Assembly (NCBI GenBank): GCA_964641965.1 | Contig: CAZXLD010000041.1 | Coordinates: forward strand, 1 to 45,589 | Origin: JAJDFU01 sp964641965 | Lineage (GTDB): Bacteria > Bacteroidota > Bacteroidia > Chitinophagales > Saprospiraceae | DNA length: 45,589 bases | Direction: 5' to 3' | Shown here: positions 16,738 through 25,874 of the stretch, piece after piece | Numbering within the stretch: position 1 is the first letter of the stretch | Layout of the letters: each line of letters begins with the position of its first letter | Made by a program: the position numbers and the translations under genes | Notes under the pieces: generated by a model | Told to the model about the DNA's origin: nothing | Databases searched by the model: none | Seen by the model: the letters and a program-made list of their open reading frames with translations, nothing else

Positions 16738-18573
16738 TTAGTCTATAATTGCTTGGTATACCGCCTCGTGCATCCTGGGGCGTAGATTTAGCTCATATAA
16801 GGTTCGATTATTTCGGGTAGGGTACACCCGATTTGATAGGAAAATGAAGATCAACTCTTCTTCCGGGTCAATCCAAAAAAAGGTACCAGTATACCCACCA
16901 TGGCCGTAGCTAGAAGGGCTGGCAGAAGGGCCGACATAGCTTTCCCCCCATTTATACTCTATCGGTGGTTTGTCAAATCCAAGGCCCCTCCGATTTCCAT
17001 TCTCCAGATATTGATAACAGGTAAACTCATCCATAGCATCGGCAGTGAAAAAATATTCTCCCCCGTATTGCCCACGATTCAAGTAGAGTTGAAGTAGTTT
17101 GGCAAGGTCCATAGCTGTTCCAAAAAGTCCGGCATTACCAGAAATACCTTGCATCATGGCGGCTCCTTCGTCATGAACGATCCCATGTAAAAGTTGCATG
17201 CGAAAGAAAGTGTCCTGTTCCGTAGGAACAATCTTGTCCTTTTTGAAATACCGAAGCGGATTGAAGGTAAGGGAGTAGGCGCCTAAGCGATGATAAAATT
17301 CTTTTTTCAAGAGCGTTTCATAATCTTCATCCGCCAATTGACGAATCATTTCCGGCAGGATATAGAATAACAGCCCAGAATAGCGGTAGTCTTTTTTCGT
17401 TCGCAAAGGGGATTTTCGAATGGCTTTATAGATCGGATCGGGGAATCGATTGCTAATCCACAATTGATCCGTTATACGTATCGGATAGCTATCGGTTGAA
17501 TCTGGATTGAAGGTGTGCTTCCTAAACCTTCCATTGTTGCGTAAAGAAGAGTTCCACTTTTTCTGCCACGGATAATGAGCGTTATCCTTCAGTGTACCTT
17601 GCCAGTAGGGGATCCAGGCACGTAGCCCGGCTTGGTGCGCCAACATCTCCCGGAATGTAAGATCTTGTTTATCGCCCCATCTGAAAAAAGTTGCATAATT
17701 GGCCAGGGGGGCATCCAGATTGAACTTACCCTCGCCATACCACCGAATAAGGGGTAGCAGCGGAGCTGTCACTTTGGTTATGGAAGCCAGGTCATACAGG
17801 TTGTCCAGGTCAACAGGTTGAATGTTGTCATAGGTATGGTGCCCATAAGCCCGTTGAAAGATTATTTTTCCCCGGCGAATGACTATCGCTTGGGCTCCTG
17901 GGAAAGCACGATGCGATATGCCCTCTTGAATCAGGCTGTTTAGACTGTCGGCCAGCCTACCGGGATCTATCCCGACCCATCTTGGGGGAGCGAATCCTAG
18001 GCGAAGCTGTCCGGCTACATCAATTCCAGTGCCCGCAGGAAAGGGCCCCAGGTCGTAGGGGAGTCTGGTGTGGGTACCCACTCCTCCGAAAAGCAGTTGT
18101 GCTCCCAGCTGGGGCAGCTGATCCGGTAAGCGTAAGACTACACTTGCTTTTCCAATAATGTCCCAGCCGAATGCGATTTGCTCAGGTTGAAACAGCAGGA
18201 TCACCAACGGAAGCTTGGCTTGTAAGGAATCCAATTGGCGAAGAAATGAGCTATCCGGTTGTTTCTCAAGGGTTACTATCAAGAGATCAGGAGGTGAAGG
18301 ATCGGTTGGGTCATGCAGTGTACGGATAGGCAGGTAAGTACCCATTGAGCCCGTCAGAAGATCGTCCAACAAAGTTCCTTTTGACCAATAGCCAACCTGT
18401 AAGGTATCCAGGCTTCTTAGTGGAATTAAATTTGCGTGATCCTTCAGCAATACCATCTGGTAGAGCGCTTGCTGATACTCCAGGGATGGAATTGTATCTG
18501 GAAGGTTTTGTGCGTTTAGGGCATTCGAAAAGCAGAGGTAAAACAGTAGAGGGGAAAGAGAACGGAACAGCAT
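16738..18573 (-). CDS. GH3 C-terminal-like domain fused to class C beta-lactamase-type serine hydrolase
   Basis: A 611-residue exported protein with a signal peptide over residues 1-21 (ending ALNAQ). Residues about 35-195 look like the C-terminal domain of glycoside hydrolase family 3 (LLKDHANLIPL, then GAQLLFGGVGTHTRLPYDL and RLGFAPPRWVGI). Residues about 205-600 are a beta-lactamase/penicillin-binding-like esterase with SxxK at S264-K267 (LASITK), a candidate tyrosine (YRYSGLLFYI) and the HGGYTGT third motif. Bacteroidota have longer proteins in which a full GH3 catalytic barrel precedes these two domains; here the barrel is absent. A peptidoglycan-related role is likely, but the substrate is unknown. 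It is divergent from the antiporter. Confidence 0.8.
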   Translation of the reverse strand: MLFRSLSPLLFYLCFSNALNAQNLPDTIPSLEYQQALYQMVLLKDHANLIPLRSLDTLQVGYWSKGTLLDDLLTGSMGTYLPIRTLHDPTDPSPPDLLIVTLEKQPDSSFLRQLDSLQAKLPLVILLFQPEQIAFGWDIIGKASVVLRLPDQLPQLGAQLLFGGVGTHTRLPYDLGPFPAGTGIDVAGQLRLGFAPPRWVGIDPGRLADSLNSLIQEGISHRAFPGAQAIVIRRGKIIFQRAYGHHTYDNIQPVDLDNLYDLASITKVTAPLLPLIRWYGEGKFNLDAPLANYATFFRWGDKQDLTFREMLAHQAGLRAWIPYWQGTLKDNAHYPWQKKWNSSLRNNGRFRKHTFNPDSTDSYPIRITDQLWISNRFPDPIYKAIRKSPLRTKKDYRYSGLLFYILPEMIRQLADEDYETLLKKEFYHRLGAYSLTFNPLRYFKKDKIVPTEQDTFFRMQLLHGIVHDEGAAMMQGISGNAGLFGTAMDLAKLLQLYLNRGQYGGEYFFTADAMDEFTCYQYLENGNRRGLGFDKPPIEYKWGESYVGPSASPSSYGHGGYTGTFFWIDPEEELIFIFLSNRVYPTRNNRTLYELNLRPRMHEAVYQAIID

Positions 18574-18660
18574 GCTACAGTTGTGTTGGCATAAGGAATA
18601 GCTGGCTTTTGGAGGTCAATGCAACGAAACACCTTATTTTAAGCAAAATTTACCAACAAC

Positions 18661-20148
18661 ATGCACGAAAGCTACGGATTCCTATCCCTACTGCCCCCTG
18701 TTATTGCAATTGTACTGGCTATTTTGACCCGACAGGTTTTTGTTTCCCTCCTTTTTGGAATCTGGCTGGGCTGGGTAATCATGGCGGATTATCATATGTG
18801 GTACGGTAGTTTGGATGCCGTACAAGGGCTGGTGGATGTATTTCAGGATGCAGGCAATACGCGTACCATCATGTTTGCAGCTTTGGTAGGGGCGTTGATT
18901 GTGTTTATTCAGCGTTCCGGGGGAGTGGAGGGTTTTATTCTGCGCATAGAGCGCTTATTACATCGATTTGAAGAACGAGGCACCATTGAAAGCAGAGTAG
19001 GCGTGCAGCTTTTGGCATGGATCACAGGAGCTCTGATTTTTGTAGAAAGCAGTATTTCGGTATTAACAGTGGGGGCCTTGTATCGGCCTATTTTTGACCG
19101 ACTCAAGATCTCTCGTGAAAAACTGGCTTATATCGCCGATTCAAGTTCAGCGCCTTCCAGTATTCTTCTGCCTTTCAATGGCTGGGGCGCATTTATCATG
19201 GCCTTGTTATTGGCCCAAAACTTCCGGGATCCGTTTGCCACCTTGATAAAGAGTATCGCTTTTAATTTTTATCCCATTATTGCAATTCTGCTGGTACCGG
19301 TACTCATCCTATGGAGAAAAGATTTTGGTCCAATGCGTAAGGCAGAAGAGCGCGTACGAACTACAGGTGCACTGCTATCTGAAGGTGCTCAACCAGTAGT
19401 AGCGGAGGAGCTTACGGATCTAAAGACGAAAAAAGGCATAAACCCGAAGGCCTATAACATGGTATTGCCCATTTTGGTAATGGTTTTGATGATGCCTATC
19501 ATGCTGGCCTACACAGGTTGGGCAGGTGCTACTGAACAAATTCCGCAAGCAAGCTTCTTTCGAAAGGCCTTGCTGGCTATTGGCCAGGGCTCCGGTACTA
19601 CTGCCGTTTTGATCTCCGTCCTAACTGCCACCTTGTTTACCATGCTGTTGTATCGGGTTCAAGGGCTATTCAAGCTCAAGGAACTGGTCGATCTGTGTCT
19701 GAAAGGGATATCCGGCATGGTGCCCTTGGCACTATTGATGTTGATGGCTTTCGCTATTGGAAATGTATGTCGCACCATGGGAACCGGTCCCTATGTAGCA
19801 GCGGTAGCTAGTACCTGGATTTCTCCGTCTTTAGTGCCTTTGCTGACCTTTTTGATTAGTTGTTTTATTGCGTTTTCCACAGGTACCTCATGGGGCACTT
19901 TTGCTATCATGATTCCCATTGCTATTCCAATGGCTGAAACCATGGAAGCCCCTATATATGCTACTATTGCAGCTGCTCTAGGGGGAGGTATTTTTGGCGA
20001 TCATTGTTCACCTATATCTGACACCACCATTTTATCGAGCATGGCTTCCGCAACGGACCATATTGACCACGTAAAGACTCAATTACCGTATGCCTTATTT
20101 GCCGGCACCTTGGCTGCGGGTTTATACCTGATCCTGGGCTTAACGTAG
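18661..20148 (+). CDS. NhaC-family Na+/H+ antiporter-like membrane protein
   Basis: A 495-residue polytopic inner-membrane protein with roughly a dozen hydrophobic segments and a cytoplasmic loop near residues 215-265. The family motif GGGIFGDHCSPISDTTILSS lies near residues 440-460. A second conserved pair is SSSAPSSILLPFNGWGAF near 160-177. Members exchange sodium and protons, and some move other substrates, so the ion is not certain. It diverges from the serine hydrolase with 87 bp between the starts and converges on the next gene, with a terminator between. Confidence 0.88.
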   Translation: MHESYGFLSLLPPVIAIVLAILTRQVFVSLLFGIWLGWVIMADYHMWYGSLDAVQGLVDVFQDAGNTRTIMFAALVGALIVFIQRSGGVEGFILRIERLLHRFEERGTIESRVGVQLLAWITGALIFVESSISVLTVGALYRPIFDRLKISREKLAYIADSSSAPSSILLPFNGWGAFIMALLLAQNFRDPFATLIKSIAFNFYPIIAILLVPVLILWRKDFGPMRKAEERVRTTGALLSEGAQPVVAEELTDLKTKKGINPKAYNMVLPILVMVLMMPIMLAYTGWAGATEQIPQASFFRKALLAIGQGSGTTAVLISVLTATLFTMLLYRVQGLFKLKELVDLCLKGISGMVPLALLMLMAFAIGNVCRTMGTGPYVAAVASTWISPSLVPLLTFLISCFIAFSTGTSWGTFAIMIPIAIPMAETMEAPIYATIAAALGGGIFGDHCSPISDTTILSSMASATDHIDHVKTQLPYALFAGTLAAGLYLILGLT

Positions 20149-20179
20149 ATTCTTTGGGTGGAAAGTTTCCTAAAAAAAT

Positions 20180-20206
20180 AGGCCCTTCCCAAACTGGGAA
20201 AGGCCT
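20180..20206 (-). terminator. Rho-independent terminator of the acidic hypothetical gene
   Basis: An 11-bp stem with one mismatch (20180-20190 with 20196-20206) has a 5-nt loop and, on the minus strand, a T-rich tail (complement of 20171-20179). It lies 33 bp beyond the stop at 20239 and between two convergent genes. It lacks a T run on the plus side. Confidence 0.85.
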
Positions 20207-20238
20207 CACTTGGTTCAGGGGATTACACAGGTGAACCG

Positions 20239-20793
20239 TCAGTTAACGGTTTCCTTGCTTGGGGTAATGGTGGTTTGACCCGAGTTTTTGCCGCTGTCTT
20301 CTATTTCCGCTAAACGGCGCATAAGTTGATCGAACTCACGCTCCATATCTTCTTCCAGTACTTGCAATTCCAGATCGTCCAGGTAAGTAGGAGATTGTGG
20401 TGCTTGATTTATGGTATTTAACTTCATAGTGAATCTTTTTTTTGGTGATTTAGGTTGAATGCCTTCCACGGAACGGATGGTTCGGATCAGTTGTTTTCGT
20501 TCCGGGTCCAAACCAATTGAATCCCATTCCATTTTGCTGTATATCTCCACAGCGTAACACAACAGATTGTCTTGATCGGTGGTTTTTCCAATCCAATCTT
20601 TGATCAACTGAAGGTTTGATTTTAGCCTTCTGGCGAAGTATTCCAATTCCACCAGTGTGTATCCTGCTTTGTCAAGTCGCTCGGCCAGGTCGGTCTGTGT
20701 GCCTTTGGGAAAGCCTCTGAAATACAGAGCTTTAATGGCTTGTATCTGGCTGGTATTTAGTCGTTGATCTCCTATTAGGTTATAGTATATCAT
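20239..20793 (-). CDS. Hypothetical protein with acidic C-terminal helix
   Basis: I do not recognise this 184-residue protein. It has no signal peptide or membrane segment and is probably cytoplasmic. The first 110 residues are predicted helical and moderately basic (AIKALYFRGFPKGTQTDLAE, LVELEYFARRLKSNLQLIKD). After a basic linker (about 115-120) comes a strongly acidic, probably helical or coiled-coil stretch (DDLELQVLEEDMEREFDQLM, about 142-161). The tail is rich in Ser and Thr. A clear terminator follows, which supports a real, separately transcribed gene. No neighbour suggests a role. Confidence 0.7.
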   Translation of the reverse strand: MIYYNLIGDQRLNTSQIQAIKALYFRGFPKGTQTDLAERLDKAGYTLVELEYFARRLKSNLQLIKDWIGKTTDQDNLLCYAVEIYSKMEWDSIGLDPERKQLIRTIRSVEGIQPKSPKKRFTMKLNTINQAPQSPTYLDDLELQVLEEDMEREFDQLMRRLAEIEDSGKNSGQTTITPSKETVN

Positions 20794-21447
20794 CGCTATG
20801 GGTTTTAATCAATTCACTCTTTTGACGCAGCCCCCTCGATAAGGTCACACATCAAATCAATTTTTTCTTAAATAACTCAATTGCCCCTTCCCTGAGCACG
20901 GAAGGAAATCCAGGTGAGATTTTTTGTCAATCGTTAAGCAGGTGCAGCGATCATTCAGACGGGATAGGACCTACAGCATATGGAAATATTTAAATCCCAT
21001 TTTCCTGAATTGGCTAATCAAAACGTCTTTTTTACTTCCTCTATTGTGGTTAGCGGTCTCGATACTTCTTTCCCAGGAGCAACCGGCGTATGTCCTCCAG
21101 GTTTACGTCGATAGACTTGACCCTAATAATCAATGTAAATGAGGTCTGCTCAACTTTAAACCCTTCCTCAAACAAGGAGTTGGAGTGGAAGGCTGTTTTG
21201 AAGGGGCCCTATCTCTAAGCAGGAGGGTGAAAATCTGCTTGGTTTTACCTGTAACAATGACCCTGCGAGAGTGGGATATTGGAAATATTTATAGGAAATC
21301 AGTTTTAAAAACCTTAGTTTGAACCATTTGGAACAAGTGTGGTCTCTCAGTCCGGTTCCCAACTTTTCGATTTCCAGCATTTGCTCCAAGTAGAAGGTAG
21401 CCGTTCAGGACTTGAACAATTTTTCCATTTCACCTAAACTCAGAACC
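20794..21447. other. Non-coding gap of about 650 bp, no clear feature
   Basis: This stretch separates the divergent starts of the acidic hypothetical gene and the T9SS cargo gene. It contains a 6-bp hairpin at 20886-20905 and another at 21217-21240. A 72-codon open frame with a TTG start (20924-21142) encodes one hydrophobic segment but has no ribosome-binding or family support. I see no convincing gene, promoter consensus or RNA element. Confidence 0.5.
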
Positions 21448-24400
21448 ATGGTTCAAATTTCTACCTTAAAGGAAAGTGTTTGTATTGCCGGCATCAAAAG
21501 CTTACTTCCTTCTTTGGCCCTATTGTTAGCACCCTTATTTCTACTTGGTCAAATCAATGCTACGGATCCCTTATCTGGTGTGCGTAAATTGATCGATGAG
21601 CAGGAACTCGGGTTCTTTTATATTGAAAATGATGGCTCTAGCCAAAAAACTACCTCGGTTACCTATGATTTCAATTCCAATCAATTTGTAGAGCTTTCCA
21701 TGCAATCAGGTTCAACCGGAAGTTTGGTGGCTTCTTCTGATGGAAATACTGATTTTGCTAGTGGTTCGCTGCTCAATGGATTTGGAGAGGCTATGGTATT
21801 TGGCTACCGAAATGGGGAAGGGGATAGCGGTCAAGGCGTTTTTCAAGTGGAAGTGCAATTTCGCGAGAACGGAGACCAGGTATCTACGGTTGCCAATGGA
21901 TTTTCGGTAGGTGATCTATTTGTAGAAGATGTATTTGACCTCCGCCCACAGGTTCAGGTTGCCGTAGGAGATTTTGGACCTGGAGAGGAGGACGAATTAT
22001 TTGTTGCTTATACAGCATCGGATCAGACCCTAAAGGTTCAGTACTACCGGGTGAACGCAAGCTTACTGCCCCCTGGAAACCAAGCCACTATCCAGGTTGT
22101 TCAGACCGACCTTACCTCTACCAGCAGTTTTGATTTTACTATTTCCAATTCTTTGGTTCAACTCGTAGATATTGCTGCTTTAGATCTCGATTTTGATGGA
22201 AGAGATGAAATGATCATGGCCTATTGGCGGGAAGATGTGTTGCAGGTAGATGTTTATGACGTTACGGAGCAGGATGAGATTGAGCTTCGATACAGTGAAA
22301 CCGTTTTTGATTCCAAAATCAACTATTGCAACCCGCAGTTCGATTCTGACTTCTCTTTTGATTACCTGACGGTCAAAGTTATTGGTGGCGATTTTGTATC
22401 TGAATTTCCAGGAGAGGAATTTGTGGTTGGTATGGTTTTTAATGAGTCTTGCTGTTCGAACAATAACAACCAAGGACTATACCTACTTCCACTTCGAGAA
22501 GAATCCGGCGCATTGATAATTCCTCCGGATTGGTGTCACAATGACAATGGGGATGAGTTTTATACCAATCGGGGGGCCTTTTCCAGAGACGATCCAAATG
22601 GGTTAAGTTTGGCAGCGGGAGACCTGGATGGTGACTTGGACGACGAATTGGTCATGGGTAGTATAAGCGTTCGGGTATTTGATTTAGTGAAAGGAGAGGT
22701 GGGCGGACGGAATACATTTACTATGGATCAGGTCTCCACCTTTAGTCCGACCAGCAATTGGGATACGAAGGGAGCGGAGCTGGACAATTTTGTAGCCGTC
22801 GGTAACGTCGACAGACTGGAAAATGATTTTGGAAATGATTTTCGGGCCGAAATCTTCGTAGGTAATCAGTCAGAAATAGACGATGATTTCGGATCACTGG
22901 ATCGCCAAGAATTCAATTTGGATATCTATCGCTATCCGGAAACCGGCAATGCCGGTGGGGTAGATTTTAGTAATCCTCAACTGGTTGCTTCGTTGGAGGA
23001 TATTTTTCCAAAGCAGGGAAATATTGATATTCGTCGGTTTTCAATAGGTATGGTCGATCTGAATGGTGGTGGATTTCAGTTAGGAACACCGACGCGTACC
23101 ACTCTCTCAGCGGTATTGAACCCATTGCTGATTCTGAATGCGCCTCCTACCCATTTTGATGTATTTGGGAGTACCTCCTATGATGTTTCCAATCTATACG
23201 GTAGTAATGCGCCTCCACCCAATATCAATCACTTCAATTCGGAATACGAAGAAATAACAACTGATGAGTCTACTTTCCAAACCCAGTTTACTTCCGACTG
23301 GGCAGTCTCCACCAGTGTTAGCGCCGGGTTTTCATTTGGTGGATTTGAATTGGGAGCCAAGTTTTCTAAAACCTATGGAGAACGATTTTCCCAGGTGGAA
23401 GGGAGTTCCCAAACCATATCCATCAAGGAACGACGTACAGCCTTGTTAGACGATGAGTTGCTGGCTTATTTGGTCAATTATGACATTTTCGAGTATCCGG
23501 TATTTCGTTTGGGCGAAAGTGAAGTCATTACTAATGTATTAGTGGTTGTCCCAGGAACCATCCAGAAAACGTTTATCGGAGCCCGAAGCCCAACCATCCA
23601 ATATATCGTAGATCATCAACATGGAAATCTGTTTTCCTACCCTACAGCAGTGAACGAGCTTGACCCGTCTGTGGGTGGGATCTACAGCTTTTCAGGGCAA
23701 GAGATTAGTAAAAACTCGGGTTTTGAGTCTGATTTTGCGATCAACTGGACTGATGCTACTTCCAGTGGAGTAGAAGAGGAAGCTACTACTGAAACTACAG
23801 TTGGGGCCAATGTAGGAGGGGCGTTTAAAGGCTTTGGTTTAAGCGCTTCTGTTGAGGGGACTTATAGAACTTCCGAAGTAGAGACGCGTACATCCAGGTA
23901 CCAGCAGGATGTGTCGATGAGAGGTTTTTTTGGTCAAGGCGAGCAAGGCTCTATTCCTGGGAATTACCCGTATACAGTAACTCCTGTCACCTATTGGGAC
24001 CAGAACGGGTCTTTGGTGTTAGATTATACCGTAAGCCTGAGTAATACAGAATTTTGGGGCGCCTTTTACAACAGTTATGATCCGGCATTTTTGCTTCTTG
24101 ACCCATTCAAACCAGAGAAAGGATTCGAGAATCCGGATACCTATAATAATGCAGATCGCTACCGAACACGGGAAATCCTGTTTTCTGAACGCCCGGAAGC
24201 AGGAGCGACTACGACTGTTCGGGCCCGCATTCACAATTATGGATTTTTGGGGACTCCAGTAGGAGAAGGGGTAGAGGTGTGTTTCTATTATTTGGACCCG
24301 GACGGGACCGATACGCTTGAAGAAATTGGCTGTCAGACCATTAATGCAGCGATACAAGGGAGGTTGGACGGCCTTGATCGTGAAATCGTGGAAGTGAGTT

Positions 24401-24873
24401 GGAGTGTACCCCAAAATGCAGGGCCAGATACCAAAGTGGTAGCCCTGATCGACCCAAAGAACAATCTGCCCGATGAGGTGCATGATTATCCGCAGGGCAA
24501 TGGTATTTCCAATAATATTGCCTGGACTTGCACATTCAATCCCATCTGCGCCCTACCTGAAAACGAGGGTAAAATCGCCCCTGCTCTGATAACCTCCACC
24601 CGGGAACGAGTATTGGTACGATCCGGCTTGAAGATTGCTCCTAATCCGGTAAAGGATTGGACTTGGTTGATGTTGGATGGGCAATGGAAGGGGAACCTAT
24701 CCATTCAGCTGGTGAATCAGCTTGGACAAACCGTAAAAGAATGGCGTGCATTTGCTACATCGGGGGATGATCGGATTCCGTTTTCAATCGATCAATTGAA
24801 ACAGGGCGTTTATCGTCTAATCGTTACGGATGGTAAGCAACTGGGACAAACCAGTGTATTGATAGTCGATTAA
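21448..24873 (+). CDS. Large T9SS-secreted protein with FG-GAP-like repeats and C-terminal sorting domain
   Basis: A 1141-residue exported protein of unknown function. A signal peptide (hydrophobic core SLALLLAPLFLLGQ) is followed by FG-GAP/VCBS-like beta-propeller repeats with calcium-type loops: DFGPGEEDELFV (nt 21970), LDFDGRDEMIM (22189) and GDLDGDLDDELVM (22618). Two segments around 23275-23420 and 23735-23935 alternate Ser/Thr/Gly with hydrophobic residues. A CARDB-like adhesion domain (about 24160-24540) and a type A T9SS sorting domain (24615-24870, APNPVKDWTWL...GVYRLIV) follow. The final domain predicts export by the Por system to the surface or medium. The frame is open to a TTG at 21412; the ATG at 21448 places the signal peptide better. 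Confidence 0.85.
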   Translation: MVQISTLKESVCIAGIKSLLPSLALLLAPLFLLGQINATDPLSGVRKLIDEQELGFFYIENDGSSQKTTSVTYDFNSNQFVELSMQSGSTGSLVASSDGNTDFASGSLLNGFGEAMVFGYRNGEGDSGQGVFQVEVQFRENGDQVSTVANGFSVGDLFVEDVFDLRPQVQVAVGDFGPGEEDELFVAYTASDQTLKVQYYRVNASLLPPGNQATIQVVQTDLTSTSSFDFTISNSLVQLVDIAALDLDFDGRDEMIMAYWREDVLQVDVYDVTEQDEIELRYSETVFDSKINYCNPQFDSDFSFDYLTVKVIGGDFVSEFPGEEFVVGMVFNESCCSNNNNQGLYLLPLREESGALIIPPDWCHNDNGDEFYTNRGAFSRDDPNGLSLAAGDLDGDLDDELVMGSISVRVFDLVKGEVGGRNTFTMDQVSTFSPTSNWDTKGAELDNFVAVGNVDRLENDFGNDFRAEIFVGNQSEIDDDFGSLDRQEFNLDIYRYPETGNAGGVDFSNPQLVASLEDIFPKQGNIDIRRFSIGMVDLNGGGFQLGTPTRTTLSAVLNPLLILNAPPTHFDVFGSTSYDVSNLYGSNAPPPNINHFNSEYEEITTDESTFQTQFTSDWAVSTSVSAGFSFGGFELGAKFSKTYGERFSQVEGSSQTISIKERRTALLDDELLAYLVNYDIFEYPVFRLGESEVITNVLVVVPGTIQKTFIGARSPTIQYIVDHQHGNLFSYPTAVNELDPSVGGIYSFSGQEISKNSGFESDFAINWTDATSSGVEEEATTETTVGANVGGAFKGFGLSASVEGTYRTSEVETRTSRYQQDVSMRGFFGQGEQGSIPGNYPYTVTPVTYWDQNGSLVLDYTVSLSNTEFWGAFYNSYDPAFLLLDPFKPEKGFENPDTYNNADRYRTREILFSERPEAGATTTVRARIHNYGFLGTPVGEGVEVCFYYLDPDGTDTLEEIGCQTINAAIQGRLDGLDREIVEVSWSVPQNAGPDTKVVALIDPKNNLPDEVHDYPQGNGISNNIAWTCTFNPICALPENEGKIAPALITSTRERVLVRSGLKIAPNPVKDWTWLMLDGQWKGNLSIQLVNQLGQTVKEWRAFATSGDDRIPFSIDQLKQGVYRLIVTDGKQLGQTSVLIVD

Positions 24874-24887
24874 AGATTCATTTAGAG

Positions 24888-24912
24888 TGGGAGCGTTTCT
24901 GGTACGCTTCCA
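24888..24912 (+). terminator. Weak terminator after the T9SS cargo gene
   Basis: An 8-bp stem with one G-U pair (24888-24895 with 24905-24912) has a 9-nt loop and a short T-rich tail (atttactttt). It lies 14 bp beyond the stop and between convergent genes. Confidence 0.5.
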
Positions 24913-24914
24913 AT

Positions 24915-25625
24915 TTACTTTTCCGCCAGAATAATGTATTGGTAATCCAGAGAGGTATCATTCGTAGACACCTTGCGAAAACCGGCTTCGTAGAGCTCTT
25001 CTTCCGCCTCAAACAAAGGCAGTCGGATCGCCTGTGGAGGACCAATGCTTGTCCGTTTCTTTTTGAAATCGATGATCAGTACTTTGCCATCTTCGGGAAG
25101 CACTTCCCGCAGGTTGTTCATATATCTGACCCGGTCTTCCAGATACATGTAGGTATTCACGATCATCACAATATCTGCCTCGTTAGGTTTCAGTTTTGGA
25201 TCGTTCTCTAAACCTAGACGGGTCTCGAGACGGTCTTGAAACCTGGTGGGTACCTCCAGTTGCTTTATACTATCGAGATAGCGTACATACCTGGGATCAA
25301 TATCAATCGCAATTACTTTCTTGGCTTTGGTAGATAGGCGGAGGGAAAAGAATCCGGCTCCGGCTCCGATATCGGCTATGGTTTTATTCTTTACCGCTCC
25401 CAATAGATCAATTACCATGTCCGGTTTTTGCCAGATCAGGCGATCCGTATGCTCATAGTTGTCGTAAAACCCTTCATCATGGCTGACCGTGTCCGATAGT
25501 GGAGGTAAGGATACGTCCATAGCATCAAATGGATTTTCCTCCCCAACAGGGCCACGGTCCCCACAAGCACTGCACATGGCAATCACAGCAATAAGAAAGG
25601 AGAGAACAGGTTTCGGGGGATTCAT
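24915..25625 (-). CDS. Class I SAM-dependent methyltransferase with lipoprotein-type signal
   Basis: A 236-residue Rossmann-fold methyltransferase. The glycine-rich SAM loop is IADIGAGAGFFSLRL, followed by the acidic end of strand 2 (KVIAIDIDPRYV) and the post-motif VNTYMYLED. The substrate is unknown. The N-terminus from the ATG at 25625 is MNPPKPVLSFLIAVIAMCSAC, a hydrophobic stretch ending at a cysteine followed by GDRGP, which looks like a lipoprotein signal. The frame is open to 25649. Export is odd for an enzyme needing SAM; it could instead be a membrane tether. It is the last gene of a minus-strand run, 249 bp after the PBP4-type gene. Confidence 0.82.
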   Translation of the reverse strand: MNPPKPVLSFLIAVIAMCSACGDRGPVGEENPFDAMDVSLPPLSDTVSHDEGFYDNYEHTDRLIWQKPDMVIDLLGAVKNKTIADIGAGAGFFSLRLSTKAKKVIAIDIDPRYVRYLDSIKQLEVPTRFQDRLETRLGLENDPKLKPNEADIVMIVNTYMYLEDRVRYMNNLREVLPEDGKVLIIDFKKKRTSIGPPQAIRLPLFEAEEELYEAGFRKVSTNDTSLDYQYIILAEK

Positions 25626-25874
25626 ACCGGTAGTCGTGTATTTCCTCAAAGGTAAATTTCCATATGAATTTCAGGTATAGAAGCTATTTAATAATAGTTT
25701 GGTTCCCCAGGAATTGGGAAATTGGAGCATTCGGACCGAAAAGTTAGGGCAGCTAGCCTGAAATATAAGCAGACTAGCCGCAAACCGAAGCGCTTAAGGC
25801 TTTGCCGGTTAATTAGCTCCAGGAACATGGACTTTCCAGTATGAATCCAGGCCTAATACCTTTTTTGAATTCGG

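Noticed and set aside
20924..21142. TTG-started 72-codon frame with one hydrophobic stretch
   Set aside because: No homology pattern, weak start and no operon context; a hydrophobic segment alone is not enough.
21217..21290. Partial resemblance to a cobalamin riboswitch (GGGTGAAAATC, later ACCTGTAAC)
   Set aside because: The conserved AAGGGAA, CCCGC-ACTGT and B12-box parts are missing, and the downstream gene is a secreted protein with no B12 link.
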